Notes: a model not told the origin generated them from the letters alone. A DNA stretch of 64,000 bases from an uncultured Mucilaginibacter sp. (GCA_913775265.1 CAJYJH010000056.1:1-64000); one strand, 5' to 3'. Positions 35,343 to 45,555 are shown, counted from the stretch's first letter. Translations and numbers: made by a program.

Positions 35343-35924
35343 CTAAAGGCTCTTTCTCATCTTGCTAAAAAACTCTGGCGTAACGCCAATGTACGACGCA
35401 ATTTGCTTTTGGGGCAGTTGATGTATCAATGTAGGATAACGCTTACAAAAACGGGCATAGCGTTCGGATGCAGGTAAGCTCAGGTTATCAATAAGTCGTT
35501 GCTGATAGGCTACTAAAGATTTTTCGGCCAGTATGCGGAAAAAGCGTTCGAATTTAGGGACGGTTTGATACAGTTCTTCCTGGTTAGCCTTTGATAGTAA
35601 TAGCATTTCTGTATCTTCTAAAGCCTCGATATTTAACTGACCGGGCTGGTGGCTCAACAGGCTGTACATGTCGGCCATCCACCAATCTACGGGTGCAAAG
35701 CTTAGCACATGTTCTATACCATTCTGGTCAACTGTATAGCCACGTAAACACCCTGATGTAACAAACGCCGAGTGGCGGCACACGTCGCCGTAAGCCACCC
35801 AATGCTGTTTACGTTTAAGCTGTTTGGTTTGCAGCATCCCGGTAAAGATGTCTTTTTCGGCAGGGGTGAGAGTGATGTGTTTGCTAACGTTATTGAGTAT
35901 CAGGTCGAGTTGCGGTTTGTCCAT
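35343..35924 (-). CDS. Crp/Fnr-family transcription regulator
   Basis: A 193-residue regulator with an N-terminal cyclic-nucleotide-type beta barrel (about 20-115) and a C-terminal helix-turn-helix (IASYIGVTPEFFSKMRK). It lacks the Fnr Cys residues, so no Fe-S sensing is expected, and the ligand is unknown. A perfect TATATTTG box lies six bases before the ATG. It has a paralogue of similar layout at 57547-58125. Confidence 0.85.
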   Translation of the reverse strand: MDKPQLDLILNNVSKHITLTPAEKDIFTGMLQTKQLKRKQHWVAYGDVCRHSAFVTSGCLRGYTVDQNGIEHVLSFAPVDWWMADMYSLLSHQPGQLNIEALEDTEMLLLSKANQEELYQTVPKFERFFRILAEKSLVAYQQRLIDNLSLPASERYARFCKRYPTLIHQLPQKQIASYIGVTPEFFSKMRKSL

Positions 35925-35930
35925 AAGTTA

Positions 35931-35938
35931 CAAATATA
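35931..35938 (-). promoter_or_regulatory. -7 box of the 35343 Crp/Fnr gene
   Basis: Minus-strand TATATTTG fits TAnnTTTG exactly and ends six bases before the ATG at 35924, implying a leaderless or near-leaderless mRNA. Confidence 0.5.
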
Positions 35939-36081
35939 GGTGGCAGAACTAATAAGAGTATTTGCAATTGCTTCATTTAAGCGATATGCACATTGTCGTT
36001 AGGATGTGGAAAACAATTAACTAAAAGTTTATCAGATGTGGCACAGGTTTTGTCTAATCACAGTTATACTTATAAACAATT

Positions 36082-36453
36082 ATGGAAAACAGGGTTTTGG
36101 TGGTAGATGATAATGAGTTCATTCTCAGCCTTATTTCCCAAATATTAAATAACCAGGGTTACGATGTTGAAACTTTGACCCGGGCTTACGGGATAGTGGA
36201 CTGTATACACAATTTTCATCCAAACTTGATTTTATTGGATGTTGAATTGCCGGATGGCGATGGCCGCGACTTATGCCGCATGATCAAACAATCCAAAGAA
36301 ATGCAGCATATACCTGTGGTGATGTGCACAGGTTTGGACGAGGTTGATGAGTTTTTAAAACAGCAACCACATCCTGATGGCGTATTGCACAAGCCGTTTG
36401 ATATGAATCAACTGATAAATGTAGTTGAACAAAGGTTACCACTGGCTGCCTAA
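36082..36453 (+). CDS. Single-domain response regulator
   Basis: A 123-residue receiver domain with no output domain. Acidic pair Asp9-Asp10, phospho-acceptor Asp53 in ILLDVELPDG, the Thr of VVMCTG and the conserved Lys of HKPFD are all present, so it should be phosphorylatable. It may pass phosphate on or act by protein contact. No kinase is adjacent; the nearest is the multi-PAS kinase 7 kb away. Its stop codon lies inside a terminator hairpin. Confidence 0.9.
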   Translation: MENRVLVVDDNEFILSLISQILNNQGYDVETLTRAYGIVDCIHNFHPNLILLDVELPDGDGRDLCRMIKQSKEMQHIPVVMCTGLDEVDEFLKQQPHPDGVLHKPFDMNQLINVVEQRLPLAA

Positions 36454-36469
36454 AGGACTCAGTGGTAAC
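36435..36469 (+). terminator. Terminator hairpin of the response regulator gene
   Basis: Perfect 10-bp arms GTTACCACTG (36435-36444) and CAGTGGTAAC (36460-36469), then TTTT. The left arm is inside the coding sequence and the stop codon is in the loop. Confidence 0.65.
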
Positions 36470-36483
36470 TTTTGTATATCGAC

Positions 36484-37488
36484 TTATATACTCACTGGCA
36501 CGGTTTCCTCGCGGAGTAAATCAATTAATTCATTTTTAACAATATCAAAGTCAGGTGTTTGTAGCCAGTTAACCGTGCGGTGACGTTGCTTATTTACAGG
36601 CCCCCAACGTTCCGGCTCTCCATCCATACTAATAACTACACTTGGGGTTTCGAAAGCCGACGCCATGTGTGACACCCCGGTACAGTTGGATACCAGCAAT
36701 CTTGAGTTTTTAATTAACACTCCCATGGTTCCTAAATTGGTTTTGCCTGCAGTGTTGATAGCCTGGTGTTTCATTTTGCTGATCACTTCTTCTACAATCG
36801 GCATCTCGGGGGCGGTACCTGTGATAACAGGCTGGTAACCTTGCTCGGCGCAGTAATCGGCCATGGCTGCAAAGTGTTCGGTAGGCCACTGCCGCCACGC
36901 CCCGCGCGAACCGGGGTGGATACAAACATATTTGCCTTTCTGAACCGGCAACTGCAATGCAGCGTAATCCTGTTCATCTTGTGCCGTAATCGGGAACTCT
37001 AGCTCTAAGCCTTTTTGAGGAATGCCTAAATGTTCCATCAACATTACATGGCGTTGCGGTTCGGGGCCGTAGTCAGGATAAGCGAAGAATGTTTCGGTAT
37101 TAGCTACAAAGTCATTGGGTGTGTAAAAGCCACCGGTACGGGCAGCGCCAAACAGTTCCATCATAGGGTTGATGACAGTGCCATTGCCCTGCATTTGCAG
37201 CAACAGGTCATAACGGCCTTGCGTGCCGCTCAAGTATTTTACGGTTTCCGAAGCATCAAAAGACTGCTCGGGCAAACCAGGAAAGCCCGGAAAGTGTTCG
37301 AAGGCATCAAAATAACTGCTGAACCTTTCGGTGAAGCTTTTGGCCCATGGCATACTTATTAAAGTGATATGGGCAGTAGGGTAGGCATAACGCAGGGCTC
37401 GCATGGCCGGTATAATGCACAGCATATCGCCCAATTGCAGTGCCCTGAATATGGCGATCTTTTTTACGTCGTTAACAGGAATTTTCAT
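36484..37488 (-). CDS. Glycosyltransferase family 9 (heptosyltransferase-like)
   Basis: A 334-residue GT-B fold enzyme of family 9, which adds heptose or related sugars to lipopolysaccharide core. The N-terminal IAIFRALQLGDMLCIIPAMRALR, the CIHPGSRGAWRQWP strand-loop and VSNCTGVSHMASAF (nucleotide-sugar site) are standard features. It acts at the cytosolic face of the inner membrane. No other LPS gene is in the window. It converges on the response regulator gene and follows the DUF3072 gene. Confidence 0.85.
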   Translation of the reverse strand: MKIPVNDVKKIAIFRALQLGDMLCIIPAMRALRYAYPTAHITLISMPWAKSFTERFSSYFDAFEHFPGFPGLPEQSFDASETVKYLSGTQGRYDLLLQMQGNGTVINPMMELFGAARTGGFYTPNDFVANTETFFAYPDYGPEPQRHVMLMEHLGIPQKGLELEFPITAQDEQDYAALQLPVQKGKYVCIHPGSRGAWRQWPTEHFAAMADYCAEQGYQPVITGTAPEMPIVEEVISKMKHQAINTAGKTNLGTMGVLIKNSRLLVSNCTGVSHMASAFETPSVVISMDGEPERWGPVNKQRHRTVNWLQTPDFDIVKNELIDLLREETVPVSI

Positions 37489-37540
37489 CAGTACATTGCG
37501 CCGGTGGTGGCGTTAAAGGGATAGTAGAGGTGTAGATTGA

Positions 37541-37570
37541 AAATAAAAAGCAGGGGTTATAGTCCCCTGC
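37541..37570 (-). terminator. Terminator of the DUF3072 gene
   Basis: On the minus strand a GCAGGGG/CCCCTGC stem (37564-37570 with 37550-37556) is followed by TTTTTATTTT. The DUF3072 stop codon lies in its loop. Confidence 0.8.
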
Positions 37571-37835
37571 CTGTTTTATGTTGTAATTCGTCTATCTTTT
37601 TCGACGCTTCGGCTTTAGTCAGATTCTCATCAAACTCTTCTTTGGCCTCATCCGACAGTGTTTTGAGGTAAGACTTCTGTGCGCCGGTCATCGGCTCATC
37701 GCCGGTGGTCCACTCATCAGGGTCTTTTTTAGTATTCGATCCTGCAAGGTCTTCACCGCTGTTTTCTGTTTTGCGGTGTTTGCTATCATCTTCAAACAAA
37801 TCGCCGCTGGCGCTTAAATTATCTTCGTTAATCAT
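37557..37835 (-). CDS. DUF3072 small acidic protein
   Basis: A 92-residue hydrophilic protein. The C-terminal half (residues 40-92, from TTGDEPMTGAQKSYLKTLSD on to LTKAEASKKIDELQHKTGRG) matches the DUF3072 pattern. The first 40 residues are acidic and probably disordered. DUF3072 proteins have no assigned function. It ends in its own terminator and lies in front of the GT9 gene. Confidence 0.8.
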   Translation of the reverse strand: MINEDNLSASGDLFEDDSKHRKTENSGEDLAGSNTKKDPDEWTTGDEPMTGAQKSYLKTLSDEAKEEFDENLTKAEASKKIDELQHKTGRGL

Positions 37836-38264
37836 GAGGTTAAATGTTTTGTTATAGTTAACCTACAGAACGAGGTATTTGTTTGTCCTTCTTTTCAAAC
37901 TCCGCTGCCCTCACAGCCCCAATTATCAGAGCCTAAAAACCACTTTATAATTCTATATTTTAATTGGCAGTGAGGTGATTGATTAAAAAAAAATTCGATA
38001 AATACATTGTCAGATGTTATCCAATTCGTACATCAAATTATCTCAATATAGCCATTAAAGGCTCAAAAAACAGAAATTGTTACTGATCAGAGCATGATGC
38101 ATCAGGACAGTTAACCATAAAATATTTAGGTAGGTTAGCAGCTCCAATTCGAATAAACCGAGTTTAAATTTTACAGGCTAAATCGCACTTAATAAGAATG
38201 TGATGCCGGGCAGTAATACCCTGTCAGCGTTTAACTTTTAGGGCCTGAAAGATCAATTTAAATA
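37836..38264. other. Intergenic region before the ECF sigma gene
   Basis: A 429-base AT-rich divergent gap between DUF3072 and the sigma gene. I find no ORF, RNA or strong repeat in it. TAACTTTT at 38232-38239, one mismatch from the -7 consensus, could drive the sigma gene but is weak. Confidence 0.4.
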
Positions 38265-38846
38265 ATGCTTGATGTAAAAAATTTTACTGACGTACAATTA
38301 CTTAATCTGATTAAAGCCGACCATGAGGCTGCTTTTAAGGAGTTGTATTGCCGTTACTGGAAGCATTTGTATGCATTTGCCTACAACCGAGTACGCAGCC
38401 GCGAGGTAGCCGAAGAAATTGTGCAGGACTTTTTAACTCACTTCTGGCTCAACCGGCATAAGCTTAATATACAGACATCCTTTGAGGGTTATGTTTACAC
38501 TTCGATAAAAAACTTGGTGCTAAATTACTTTGCCCGCGAGGCCCGCAAAAGTCAGTTGCTCGAAAAGGTGAGTATGAATATTTCCGCCCTTGATAATTCT
38601 ACTGAAGAATTGATTATGCTGCACGAACTGCGATCGGTAATTACCCGCGAGGTGAGCCAGTTGCCGGTAAAATGCCGATCGGTTTTTGAGCTTAGCCGCT
38701 TAGAAAACAAGTCGAACAAAGAGATTGCTCAAACCTTAGGCATCTCAGAGAAAACAGTTGAAGGTCATTTAAGCAAAGCCATCAAGCGCCTCAGGTTAAG
38801 TTTGAATATGCTGGTGTTAACTGTAATGGCGGCTTTCATTTTCTGA
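38265..38846 (+). CDS. ECF RNA polymerase sigma factor (Bacteroidetes expansion type)
   Basis: A 193-residue sigma-70 family factor. Region 2 spans about residues 22-90 (AFKELYCRYWKHLYAFAYNRV, then VAEEIVQDFLTHFW) and region 4 about 125-180 (LPVKCRSVFELSRLENKSNKEIAQTL, then SEKTVEGHLSKAIKRLR). The C-terminus ends in a hydrophobic tail (LNMLVLTVMAAFIF). It is followed by FecR, SusC and SusD genes and should activate that operon when released by FecR. Confidence 0.92.
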   Translation: MLDVKNFTDVQLLNLIKADHEAAFKELYCRYWKHLYAFAYNRVRSREVAEEIVQDFLTHFWLNRHKLNIQTSFEGYVYTSIKNLVLNYFAREARKSQLLEKVSMNISALDNSTEELIMLHELRSVITREVSQLPVKCRSVFELSRLENKSNKEIAQTLGISEKTVEGHLSKAIKRLRLSLNMLVLTVMAAFIF

Positions 38847-38988
38847 TGTTTTCTTTCATCATCACTACAATCCAGTAGGCAAAAAATTTTCTAAAATATT
38901 TTCAAGAGGAGCAAGGGGTAGGCGGTTTTGGTTTGTCATACTCATAACCAATTCTAATAACACCAATTACTAAACGCTAAACTATGGT

Positions 38989-39981
38989 ATGAAAATTACC
39001 CCTCAACTTATTGAAAAATATTTAAACAACACCTGCACGCCACTGGAGCGCAAGGCGGTTGACGACTGGTACAGAAGCTTTGACGAGCAGCCCAACCCGA
39101 TAGATCGCATGACCGGTGAGGAGGCTGACGCTTTGCGTGAATTTATCTACAATCGATTTAAGTCCGGCTTGGCATCATCTGACGATGGTGAGCGTAGCGG
39201 TGGAGCTGTACGCAGGCTATACCGCGTAATGTACGGAGTAGCCGGCTTAGCTGCAGCTGCATTGATACTTACTAAGCTGGGTGTGTTTGTACCTACTAAA
39301 ACTAAGCAACCTTTTATGGCGCAGGCCGAAGAGCAGATTGCTTTTCGTAACGCCACTAATAGCATCCACAAACGCGTGTTGCCCGATCATAGCACCGTTT
39401 GGTTAAGTCCGCATAGCACTATTACTTATCCTAAAAAGTTTGCGGGCCGTTATCGCGATGTAAAGCTCACCGGCGAGGCTTTTTTTGAGGTGACTAAGGA
39501 TGCCAAACATCCATTCATCATTTACAGCGGCGAACTAACCACTAAAGTATGGGGTACCAGTTTTAGGGTGCGTGCCTATCAAAACCTGCCGGCCGAGGTT
39601 GCTGTTGTGACCGGCAAAGTATCTGTGCAAAATGAAAAAGCACATACCGAGGTGATGTTACTGCCCAATCAAAAAGCAACGCTGCTTCATCATGAGCAAT
39701 TAGTTAAAAACACTGGCAGTGCAGTTGCAGCCGAAATGCGCATTTGGACAAAGGTGTCACTATCATTTGACGACGCCAAGCTAAGTGATGTTTTTACCGC
39801 GCTGAATAAAAACTTCGACATCAGCATTAACTGTGATGATGCCCGCATTAAAAATTACGCTTTTACCGGCGACTTTACCAACCAGAGTTTACCCGCTATA
39901 CTCGACATGATTCGCCAGTCGACCAATACCAATTATACTGTCATCAGCAACCGCTCATTTGAATTTCGTACCAACCAGTAA
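38989..39981 (+). CDS. FecR-family anti-sigma factor
   Basis: A 330-residue anti-sigma factor. N-terminal cytosolic region with the sigma-binding motif (LIEKYLNNTCTPLERKAVDDW), one membrane helix near residues 85-103 (GVAGLAAAALILTKLGVFV), and a periplasmic FecR domain (VLPDHSTVWLSPHSTITYPK, FFEVTKDAKHPFIIYSG). The C-terminal STN-like segment resembles the signalling part. It receives the signal from the SusC protein encoded downstream and controls the sigma factor encoded 142 bases upstream. Confidence 0.92.
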   Translation: MKITPQLIEKYLNNTCTPLERKAVDDWYRSFDEQPNPIDRMTGEEADALREFIYNRFKSGLASSDDGERSGGAVRRLYRVMYGVAGLAAAALILTKLGVFVPTKTKQPFMAQAEEQIAFRNATNSIHKRVLPDHSTVWLSPHSTITYPKKFAGRYRDVKLTGEAFFEVTKDAKHPFIIYSGELTTKVWGTSFRVRAYQNLPAEVAVVTGKVSVQNEKAHTEVMLLPNQKATLLHHEQLVKNTGSAVAAEMRIWTKVSLSFDDAKLSDVFTALNKNFDISINCDDARIKNYAFTGDFTNQSLPAILDMIRQSTNTNYTVISNRSFEFRTNQ

Positions 39982-40123
39982 TTTATAAACCGATAAAAAC
40001 TTAAATGATTATGATTAGAAAAAGTGCCTTTTAGGCTGATGATGCCATATCCGAAATTTTGTGTGCTCATTAATCTCGTACACAAAAGCAACACAATTAA
40101 ATTAAACAACAACCAATTAATCT

Positions 40124-43100
40124 ATGCAATACAATTTACTTAAACCGGACAACTGCCTAAAATTTATGAGGGCAACAGTAAGTCAGGTACTCATTGCTCT
40201 GATACTTTCGGGCGTATCTTACGCACGTAAGTCCACTGCACAAGTACTCGACAAAATGGTTAGCCTGTCGGTAAACGAACCTAATTTAGAACAAGCGCTG
40301 AAAGCTATTGAAAAAACAGCGGGCGTAAAATTTGTTTACAGCAAAAGCATCATCCCAACCAACCGCGGGGTAAGCTACTCGGGCAGCAACCAGCGTTTGG
40401 ATGCCGTGCTGAACACCATTTTACCTGCCGATGTAAGCTACCAGTTAATTAACGACCGCATTGTGCTCAGCAGCAAAAAGGGCAACACTGATGCCGGCAC
40501 GCAACAGGCTATACCGATTAAGGGTAAGGTAACGAGTGATAAGGGCGAAGAGCTGGTAGGCGTAAGTGTTACTGTTAAAGGCAGCACCACCGGAACCGTT
40601 ACCGATGTGAACGGTAATTTTAGCCTGAACAACGTAGAGCCAACTACAGTGCTGGTAATAAAATACGTAGGTTTTACTACCCAGGAAGTTACTGTAGGTA
40701 ATCAAACTAATTTATCCATTACGCTGATTACACAACCCAGTAATTTAAGTGAGGTTGTTGTTGTAGGCTACAATGTGGTAAAACGTTCTGATGTAACATC
40801 ATCTACCGTAAGTGTTAACGCCGAAGAGATTCGCTCTCGGCCGGTAGCTAATGCATTGCAAGCTATACAAGGTAAAGCGGCAGGTGTTGACATAACCTCG
40901 GCAGAAAGACCCGGAACTGTTGGTTCAGTGCGTATACGTGGTGTTAGGTCAATCTCAGCAACAAGCGACCCGCTGTATGTAGTGGATGGTATTCCGTTAT
41001 CATCTGGCGGAATCGAGAACATTAACCCCAACGACATTGAAACAATTGATGTTTTAAAAGACGCATCGGCGACAGCTGTATATGGTTCGCGCGGTGCAAA
41101 TGGCGTAATTGTGGTAACAACTAAACGTGGCAAAGCCGGCCGTTTGGCACTGGATTATGTTGGAACACTTACAACAGAGACCTTAAATAACCGCCAGGAT
41201 ATGATGAACTCAGCGCAGTACATCGACTTTAGACGGGATGCCTACCGTCGTATAGGCTACTTGTATAACATCAATAACCCGAACGGGCCTGCTATCAACC
41301 CTAATAGTACATATCCTACAGTACCTACTCTGGCTGATGACCGTCGTATATTTGGTCAGGATGCCATTGCATTTGCCAATATTGAGAAGGCTTGGCAAAA
41401 CGGTACTTTTAACGGCGATTTAGTGCCGACCACGAACTGGGGAGACATGGTTAAAAAAACCGGTTACACGCATGACCATGTGTTAAGTGTAAGCGGTGGA
41501 ACTGATAAGCTGAGTGCATATGGTTCTTTTGGTTACCTACGCCAGGAAGGTACACAACTGGGACAGGATTACACTCGTTACAGTTCAAAAGTTACGGTTG
41601 ACGTTACGCCAACCAAGTGGTTTAAAATGGGTGCAAGTATTAACGCAACCTTCAGTAAACAAAATTACGGTTATCAAACTACTAACGCTACTGGTCCTAA
41701 TCAATTATATTCGGCCGCGCTGGGCATGTTACCTTACGCTGTGCCGTTTGATGCTGCAGGCAATCGTATCAATTTGCCGGGCGGCGACATTAATATTCAA
41801 AACCCAATTGGCGAAGATCAGTATAATATCAACCTTCGTAAAATTAACCGTGCATTAGGGTCTTTTTATGCGGAAGTAAATATTATCAAGGGATTAAAGT
41901 ACCGCCTCCAATTTGGCCCCGACTTTAGTTATTTTAACAACGGTCGTTTTATGGATCAAAACTCTATCAACAGAGGTGCAGGTCAGGCTGGTTCAACTAA
42001 TTATGCGCAGCTTAACCAGGATACCCGTTTTTCTTGGACGTTAGACCACCTGTTATATTATAACAGAACTATTGGTAAGCATGATTTTGGGCTAACCTTA
42101 TTGCAAAGCTCACAATACTCACGTATTGAGACCTCGACCATGACGGCTACCAAGTTGCCTTACAATAAGCAATTATGGTATCAACTTAACTCAGTGTCTG
42201 CACTTGATGGTTTCGGCTCTAACTTAACAGAGCAAAGCCTTAATTCGTATATGGTGCGTGGTAACTACACTTTTAACAATAAGTACATACTTACCGGTTT
42301 TGTTCGTTGGGATGGTTCTTCGGTATTGGTACCCGGGCAGAAATGGGATTATTTCCCTTCTGTATCAGCCGGATGGCGTTTAGATCAGGAAGACTTTGTT
42401 CGTGAAGTTAGCTGGATTGACGCATTGAAGGTTCGTGCTGGTGTAGGTACTGTGGGTAACGCGGCGGTTAGACCATATACAACTGTTGGCGCGTTGCAAA
42501 CGCTTTACTACACTTATGGCGCATCGGTAGTTCCGGGCTATGTGTCGTCTGATGCCTCTTTGGCAAATCCAATTCCGCTGCCTAACCCTATCGGGTGGGA
42601 AAAAACTACGCAATATAACTTAGGCTTAGAATTTAGCGTGCTCAAGAACAGGGTAGCCGGTACATTAGATTTATATACTACAAAAACGTCTGATTTACTA
42701 TTACAAAAATCTATCCCATCAATTAACGGTTACACTAGTGCTTTTGATAACATCGGCCGCACCTCTAACCGAGGCATAGAGATAAGCTTAAGTACAGTTA
42801 ATGTTAAAAGCAAAAACTTTAATTGGACAACCAATTTAAACTTTGCTGCAACTAAAGATAAGATAGAAGAATTGGCTTTAGGCAAAGTCAATGATATTGC
42901 CAACAACTGGTTTATCGGCCAGCGTATACAGGTTTACTACGATTATGAAAAAGCCGGAATCTGGCAGGATACACCTGAAGATCAGGCTGAGATGCTTAAA
43001 TATCAGCAGGCATCAAGTACACCAACACGCAGAGTGTTTTACCCCGGCGATATCAAGGTTAAAGATCAGAATGGTGATTATAAAATTGATGCCAATAATG

Positions 43101-43570
43101 ATAGGGTAGTAAGAGGAAGCGGTAGCCCTAACTGGACGGGAGGTATTACCAATACATTCAATTATAAAGGTATTGAGTTATCGGCATTCATTTTTGCACG
43201 TTATGGTTATCTTATAACAGGCGGAGCTGAATCGTTACAGGGCCGCTTTGCGCAACGTGTTTTAGACTACTGGACCCCAACTAATCCAACAAACGATTAT
43301 CCTGCACCTAACTACAATAGTGCAGCCGGCGATGCATATCGTTCATCAATGAACTATCAGAACGGATCGTTTATTAAAATACGTAATATCACTTTGGGGT
43401 ATTTTCTTCCTACCAAAATCACTAAAACACTTAATCTTTCGCGCGTAAAAGTTTATGCACAGGCGCTTAACCCTGGTTACTTGTACGCACCGGTAAAATT
43501 CATTGATCCGGATACCCAGAGCGCTATTTTTAACAGGGGTTTTGTATTTGGTGTTAACGTTGGATTTTAA
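40124..43570 (+). CDS. SusC/RagA-type TonB-dependent outer-membrane transporter with STN domain
   Basis: An 1148-residue outer-membrane transporter. Order: signal peptide, an STN (secretin/TonB signalling) domain at about 45-120, a carboxypeptidase regulatory-like domain at 130-200 (PIKGKVTSDKGEELVGVSVT), the TonB box region (EVVVVGYNVVKR, near residue 210), the plug (GSVRIRGVRSISATSDPLYVVDG) and a long beta barrel ending FVFGVNVGF. The STN domain lets it signal to FecR. It forms the usual complex with the SusD partner encoded 20 bases downstream. Substrate unknown; no glycan enzyme is nearby. Confidence 0.95.
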   Translation: MQYNLLKPDNCLKFMRATVSQVLIALILSGVSYARKSTAQVLDKMVSLSVNEPNLEQALKAIEKTAGVKFVYSKSIIPTNRGVSYSGSNQRLDAVLNTILPADVSYQLINDRIVLSSKKGNTDAGTQQAIPIKGKVTSDKGEELVGVSVTVKGSTTGTVTDVNGNFSLNNVEPTTVLVIKYVGFTTQEVTVGNQTNLSITLITQPSNLSEVVVVGYNVVKRSDVTSSTVSVNAEEIRSRPVANALQAIQGKAAGVDITSAERPGTVGSVRIRGVRSISATSDPLYVVDGIPLSSGGIENINPNDIETIDVLKDASATAVYGSRGANGVIVVTTKRGKAGRLALDYVGTLTTETLNNRQDMMNSAQYIDFRRDAYRRIGYLYNINNPNGPAINPNSTYPTVPTLADDRRIFGQDAIAFANIEKAWQNGTFNGDLVPTTNWGDMVKKTGYTHDHVLSVSGGTDKLSAYGSFGYLRQEGTQLGQDYTRYSSKVTVDVTPTKWFKMGASINATFSKQNYGYQTTNATGPNQLYSAALGMLPYAVPFDAAGNRINLPGGDINIQNPIGEDQYNINLRKINRALGSFYAEVNIIKGLKYRLQFGPDFSYFNNGRFMDQNSINRGAGQAGSTNYAQLNQDTRFSWTLDHLLYYNRTIGKHDFGLTLLQSSQYSRIETSTMTATKLPYNKQLWYQLNSVSALDGFGSNLTEQSLNSYMVRGNYTFNNKYILTGFVRWDGSSVLVPGQKWDYFPSVSAGWRLDQEDFVREVSWIDALKVRAGVGTVGNAAVRPYTTVGALQTLYYTYGASVVPGYVSSDASLANPIPLPNPIGWEKTTQYNLGLEFSVLKNRVAGTLDLYTTKTSDLLLQKSIPSINGYTSAFDNIGRTSNRGIEISLSTVNVKSKNFNWTTNLNFAATKDKIEELALGKVNDIANNWFIGQRIQVYYDYEKAGIWQDTPEDQAEMLKYQQASSTPTRRVFYPGDIKVKDQNGDYKIDANNDRVVRGSGSPNWTGGITNTFNYKGIELSAFIFARYGYLITGGAESLQGRFAQRVLDYWTPTNPTNDYPAPNYNSAAGDAYRSSMNYQNGSFIKIRNITLGYFLPTKITKTLNLSRVKVYAQALNPGYLYAPVKFIDPDTQSAIFNRGFVFGVNVGF

Positions 43571-43590
43571 CCACTATTTAAGTTTAAATC

Positions 43591-45555
43591 ATGAAAAAAA
43601 TTATAAAATTTATATACGGTGCAGCTGCGGTAACGGCCCTGATGGCTGTACCAACCAGCTGTAAAAAAAGCTTCTTAGACGAAAATCAGATTACGCTTTT
43701 AAACACAGAGGATTTTAAAACTACGTTTGGTTTAGACGGCCTGTCTGTAGGCATGTACCAAAGTTTGCGTTTCCATTTCAATTACGAGTGGGCTTACTCA
43801 ACTACCCAATATGGTACAGATGAGTTTGCTGTAGGGGGCGACCGCACCATGCAAATGTGGAACTCATACGATGCGAACCTGAACAGTTTTATAGGTGATG
43901 CAGCCTCAGTTTGGGATAACATGTACGGCAACATCAATTCGGCAAACATTATGATTGAGAATGTGCCGCAGTATTATGATGGAGCAAACAAAAATACACG
44001 CTTAGGCGAAGGCTATTTTATGCGTGCTTTTGATTATTTTAAATTAGTAAAACAGTTTGGCGGAGTACCTCTGAAACTTAAAACATCAACCGGGATCGAA
44101 GATGAATTTACACGCGCTTCGGCTCAGGAGGTTTATGCTCAGGTAATAGCCGATTTTACGCAGGCTTATAGTTTGCTGCCAGCAACACCGGCCGAAAGGG
44201 GAAGGATAACAAAGTGGGCTGCTGCGCATTTTTTAGCTAAAGCATATTTGTTTCGAGCGAGTGAGATTAACAGTGATTGGAACGCCAGCACCCGGGATGC
44301 TGACTTGCAAAAAGCGATAGAGTATGCCGATTTGGTAATTAATACCAGCGGTCGTACGTTGGCTACCAATTTCAGCGATTTATGGAACTTCACTACCGTA
44401 GATGGTCCGAATGAAACCAACGCTGAAATAATTTTAGCTGCTGAATTTTCAAACAATACGGCAACGCAAGGCCGATATGGCAACCAGGTTCATTTGTATT
44501 ATCCGTCTGTTTATCAAAATTTACCCGGTATGGTACGCGATTTAGCCGGTGGCCGCGAGTTCCAGCGTCTGCGTTCTACAGATTATGCACTGGATGTATA
44601 TGATCGCGTAAACGACTCGCGCTTTTGGAAGAGCTTCAAGACCCGGTATATCAGTAATAATGCAGCCAGCATACCAAAATGGCCGGCCGGGCATCCACAG
44701 GCCGGACAAAATAAATTTTCAGTAGGGCAGGAAGCCATATTATACATAATCAACAACGCCGGAGATACGCGATACACTACTGCTAATATTGCATTGCGTG
44801 CACCAAGCATGTATGTCCGTTATTTTTCTGGCCAGCCCGAAAATATGTTAGGTGGACACGGCAATTACACAGCCAGCCAATTCGTAGCCTTATCAAAGTT
44901 TATGGATGGCTCGCGTAATACTGTAGCATCGCAATTCGGCCAGCGTGACGGTATCTTGGCAAGATTGGCCGAAACGTACTTAATAGCGGCCGAAGCATAT
45001 GGTAGGTTAGGTAATTACGGTGCTGCTTTGCCTTATATTAATCGTATACGCGAGCGTGCCGCCTATAAAGACGGTGAAGATCGCGCGGCTTATGTGGATG
45101 GTGGTATCGCTTTCAGAACTAATCCTGCTACCACACCAACAGCCAATAATTCGTACTCAGACCGCAACACCTATTATGAGTCTAACAATTTGGCTACAAC
45201 TGTAAGTAGTAATACTTTAACCAGTATGCGTATTAGCAGTGTGGGCGATATTCTTAATTCGACAAAAGAATTCTATGGAAAATTAGGTGTTGCCTCTGAC
45301 GCCGACAAATTTCTGGCGTTTATACTTAATGAGCGTTCAAGAGAACTGATGGGTGAGTTAATGCGCTGGGAAGATTTGGCGAGAACAAAAACACTGATTT
45401 CTCGTGCAACAGCATTCAATGACGAAGCTCGTCCGGTTGCACCTAAACATCTATTAAGGCCTATTCCGCAAACATCATTCTTAGATATTGTAAAAAAGAA
45501 TGGCGCCCCGTTAACCACCGCCGAAAAAGCTGCTCAGCAAAATCCTGGTTGGTAA
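43591..45555 (+). CDS. SusD/RagB-type substrate-binding lipoprotein
   Basis: A 654-residue surface lipoprotein that caps the SusC channel. The signal peptide ends in a lipobox-like TSCKKSF, and the TPR-like SusD fold follows, with landmarks NIMIENVP, YFMRAFDYFKLVKQFGGVPL and the C-terminal LNERSRELMGELMRWEDLARTK block. It binds oligosaccharide or peptide substrates. Slightly longer than typical SusD (about 550). It is the last gene of the sigma-FecR-SusCD unit and is followed by a strong terminator. Confidence 0.94.
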   Translation: MKKIIKFIYGAAAVTALMAVPTSCKKSFLDENQITLLNTEDFKTTFGLDGLSVGMYQSLRFHFNYEWAYSTTQYGTDEFAVGGDRTMQMWNSYDANLNSFIGDAASVWDNMYGNINSANIMIENVPQYYDGANKNTRLGEGYFMRAFDYFKLVKQFGGVPLKLKTSTGIEDEFTRASAQEVYAQVIADFTQAYSLLPATPAERGRITKWAAAHFLAKAYLFRASEINSDWNASTRDADLQKAIEYADLVINTSGRTLATNFSDLWNFTTVDGPNETNAEIILAAEFSNNTATQGRYGNQVHLYYPSVYQNLPGMVRDLAGGREFQRLRSTDYALDVYDRVNDSRFWKSFKTRYISNNAASIPKWPAGHPQAGQNKFSVGQEAILYIINNAGDTRYTTANIALRAPSMYVRYFSGQPENMLGGHGNYTASQFVALSKFMDGSRNTVASQFGQRDGILARLAETYLIAAEAYGRLGNYGAALPYINRIRERAAYKDGEDRAAYVDGGIAFRTNPATTPTANNSYSDRNTYYESNNLATTVSSNTLTSMRISSVGDILNSTKEFYGKLGVASDADKFLAFILNERSRELMGELMRWEDLARTKTLISRATAFNDEARPVAPKHLLRPIPQTSFLDIVKKNGAPLTTAEKAAQQNPGW

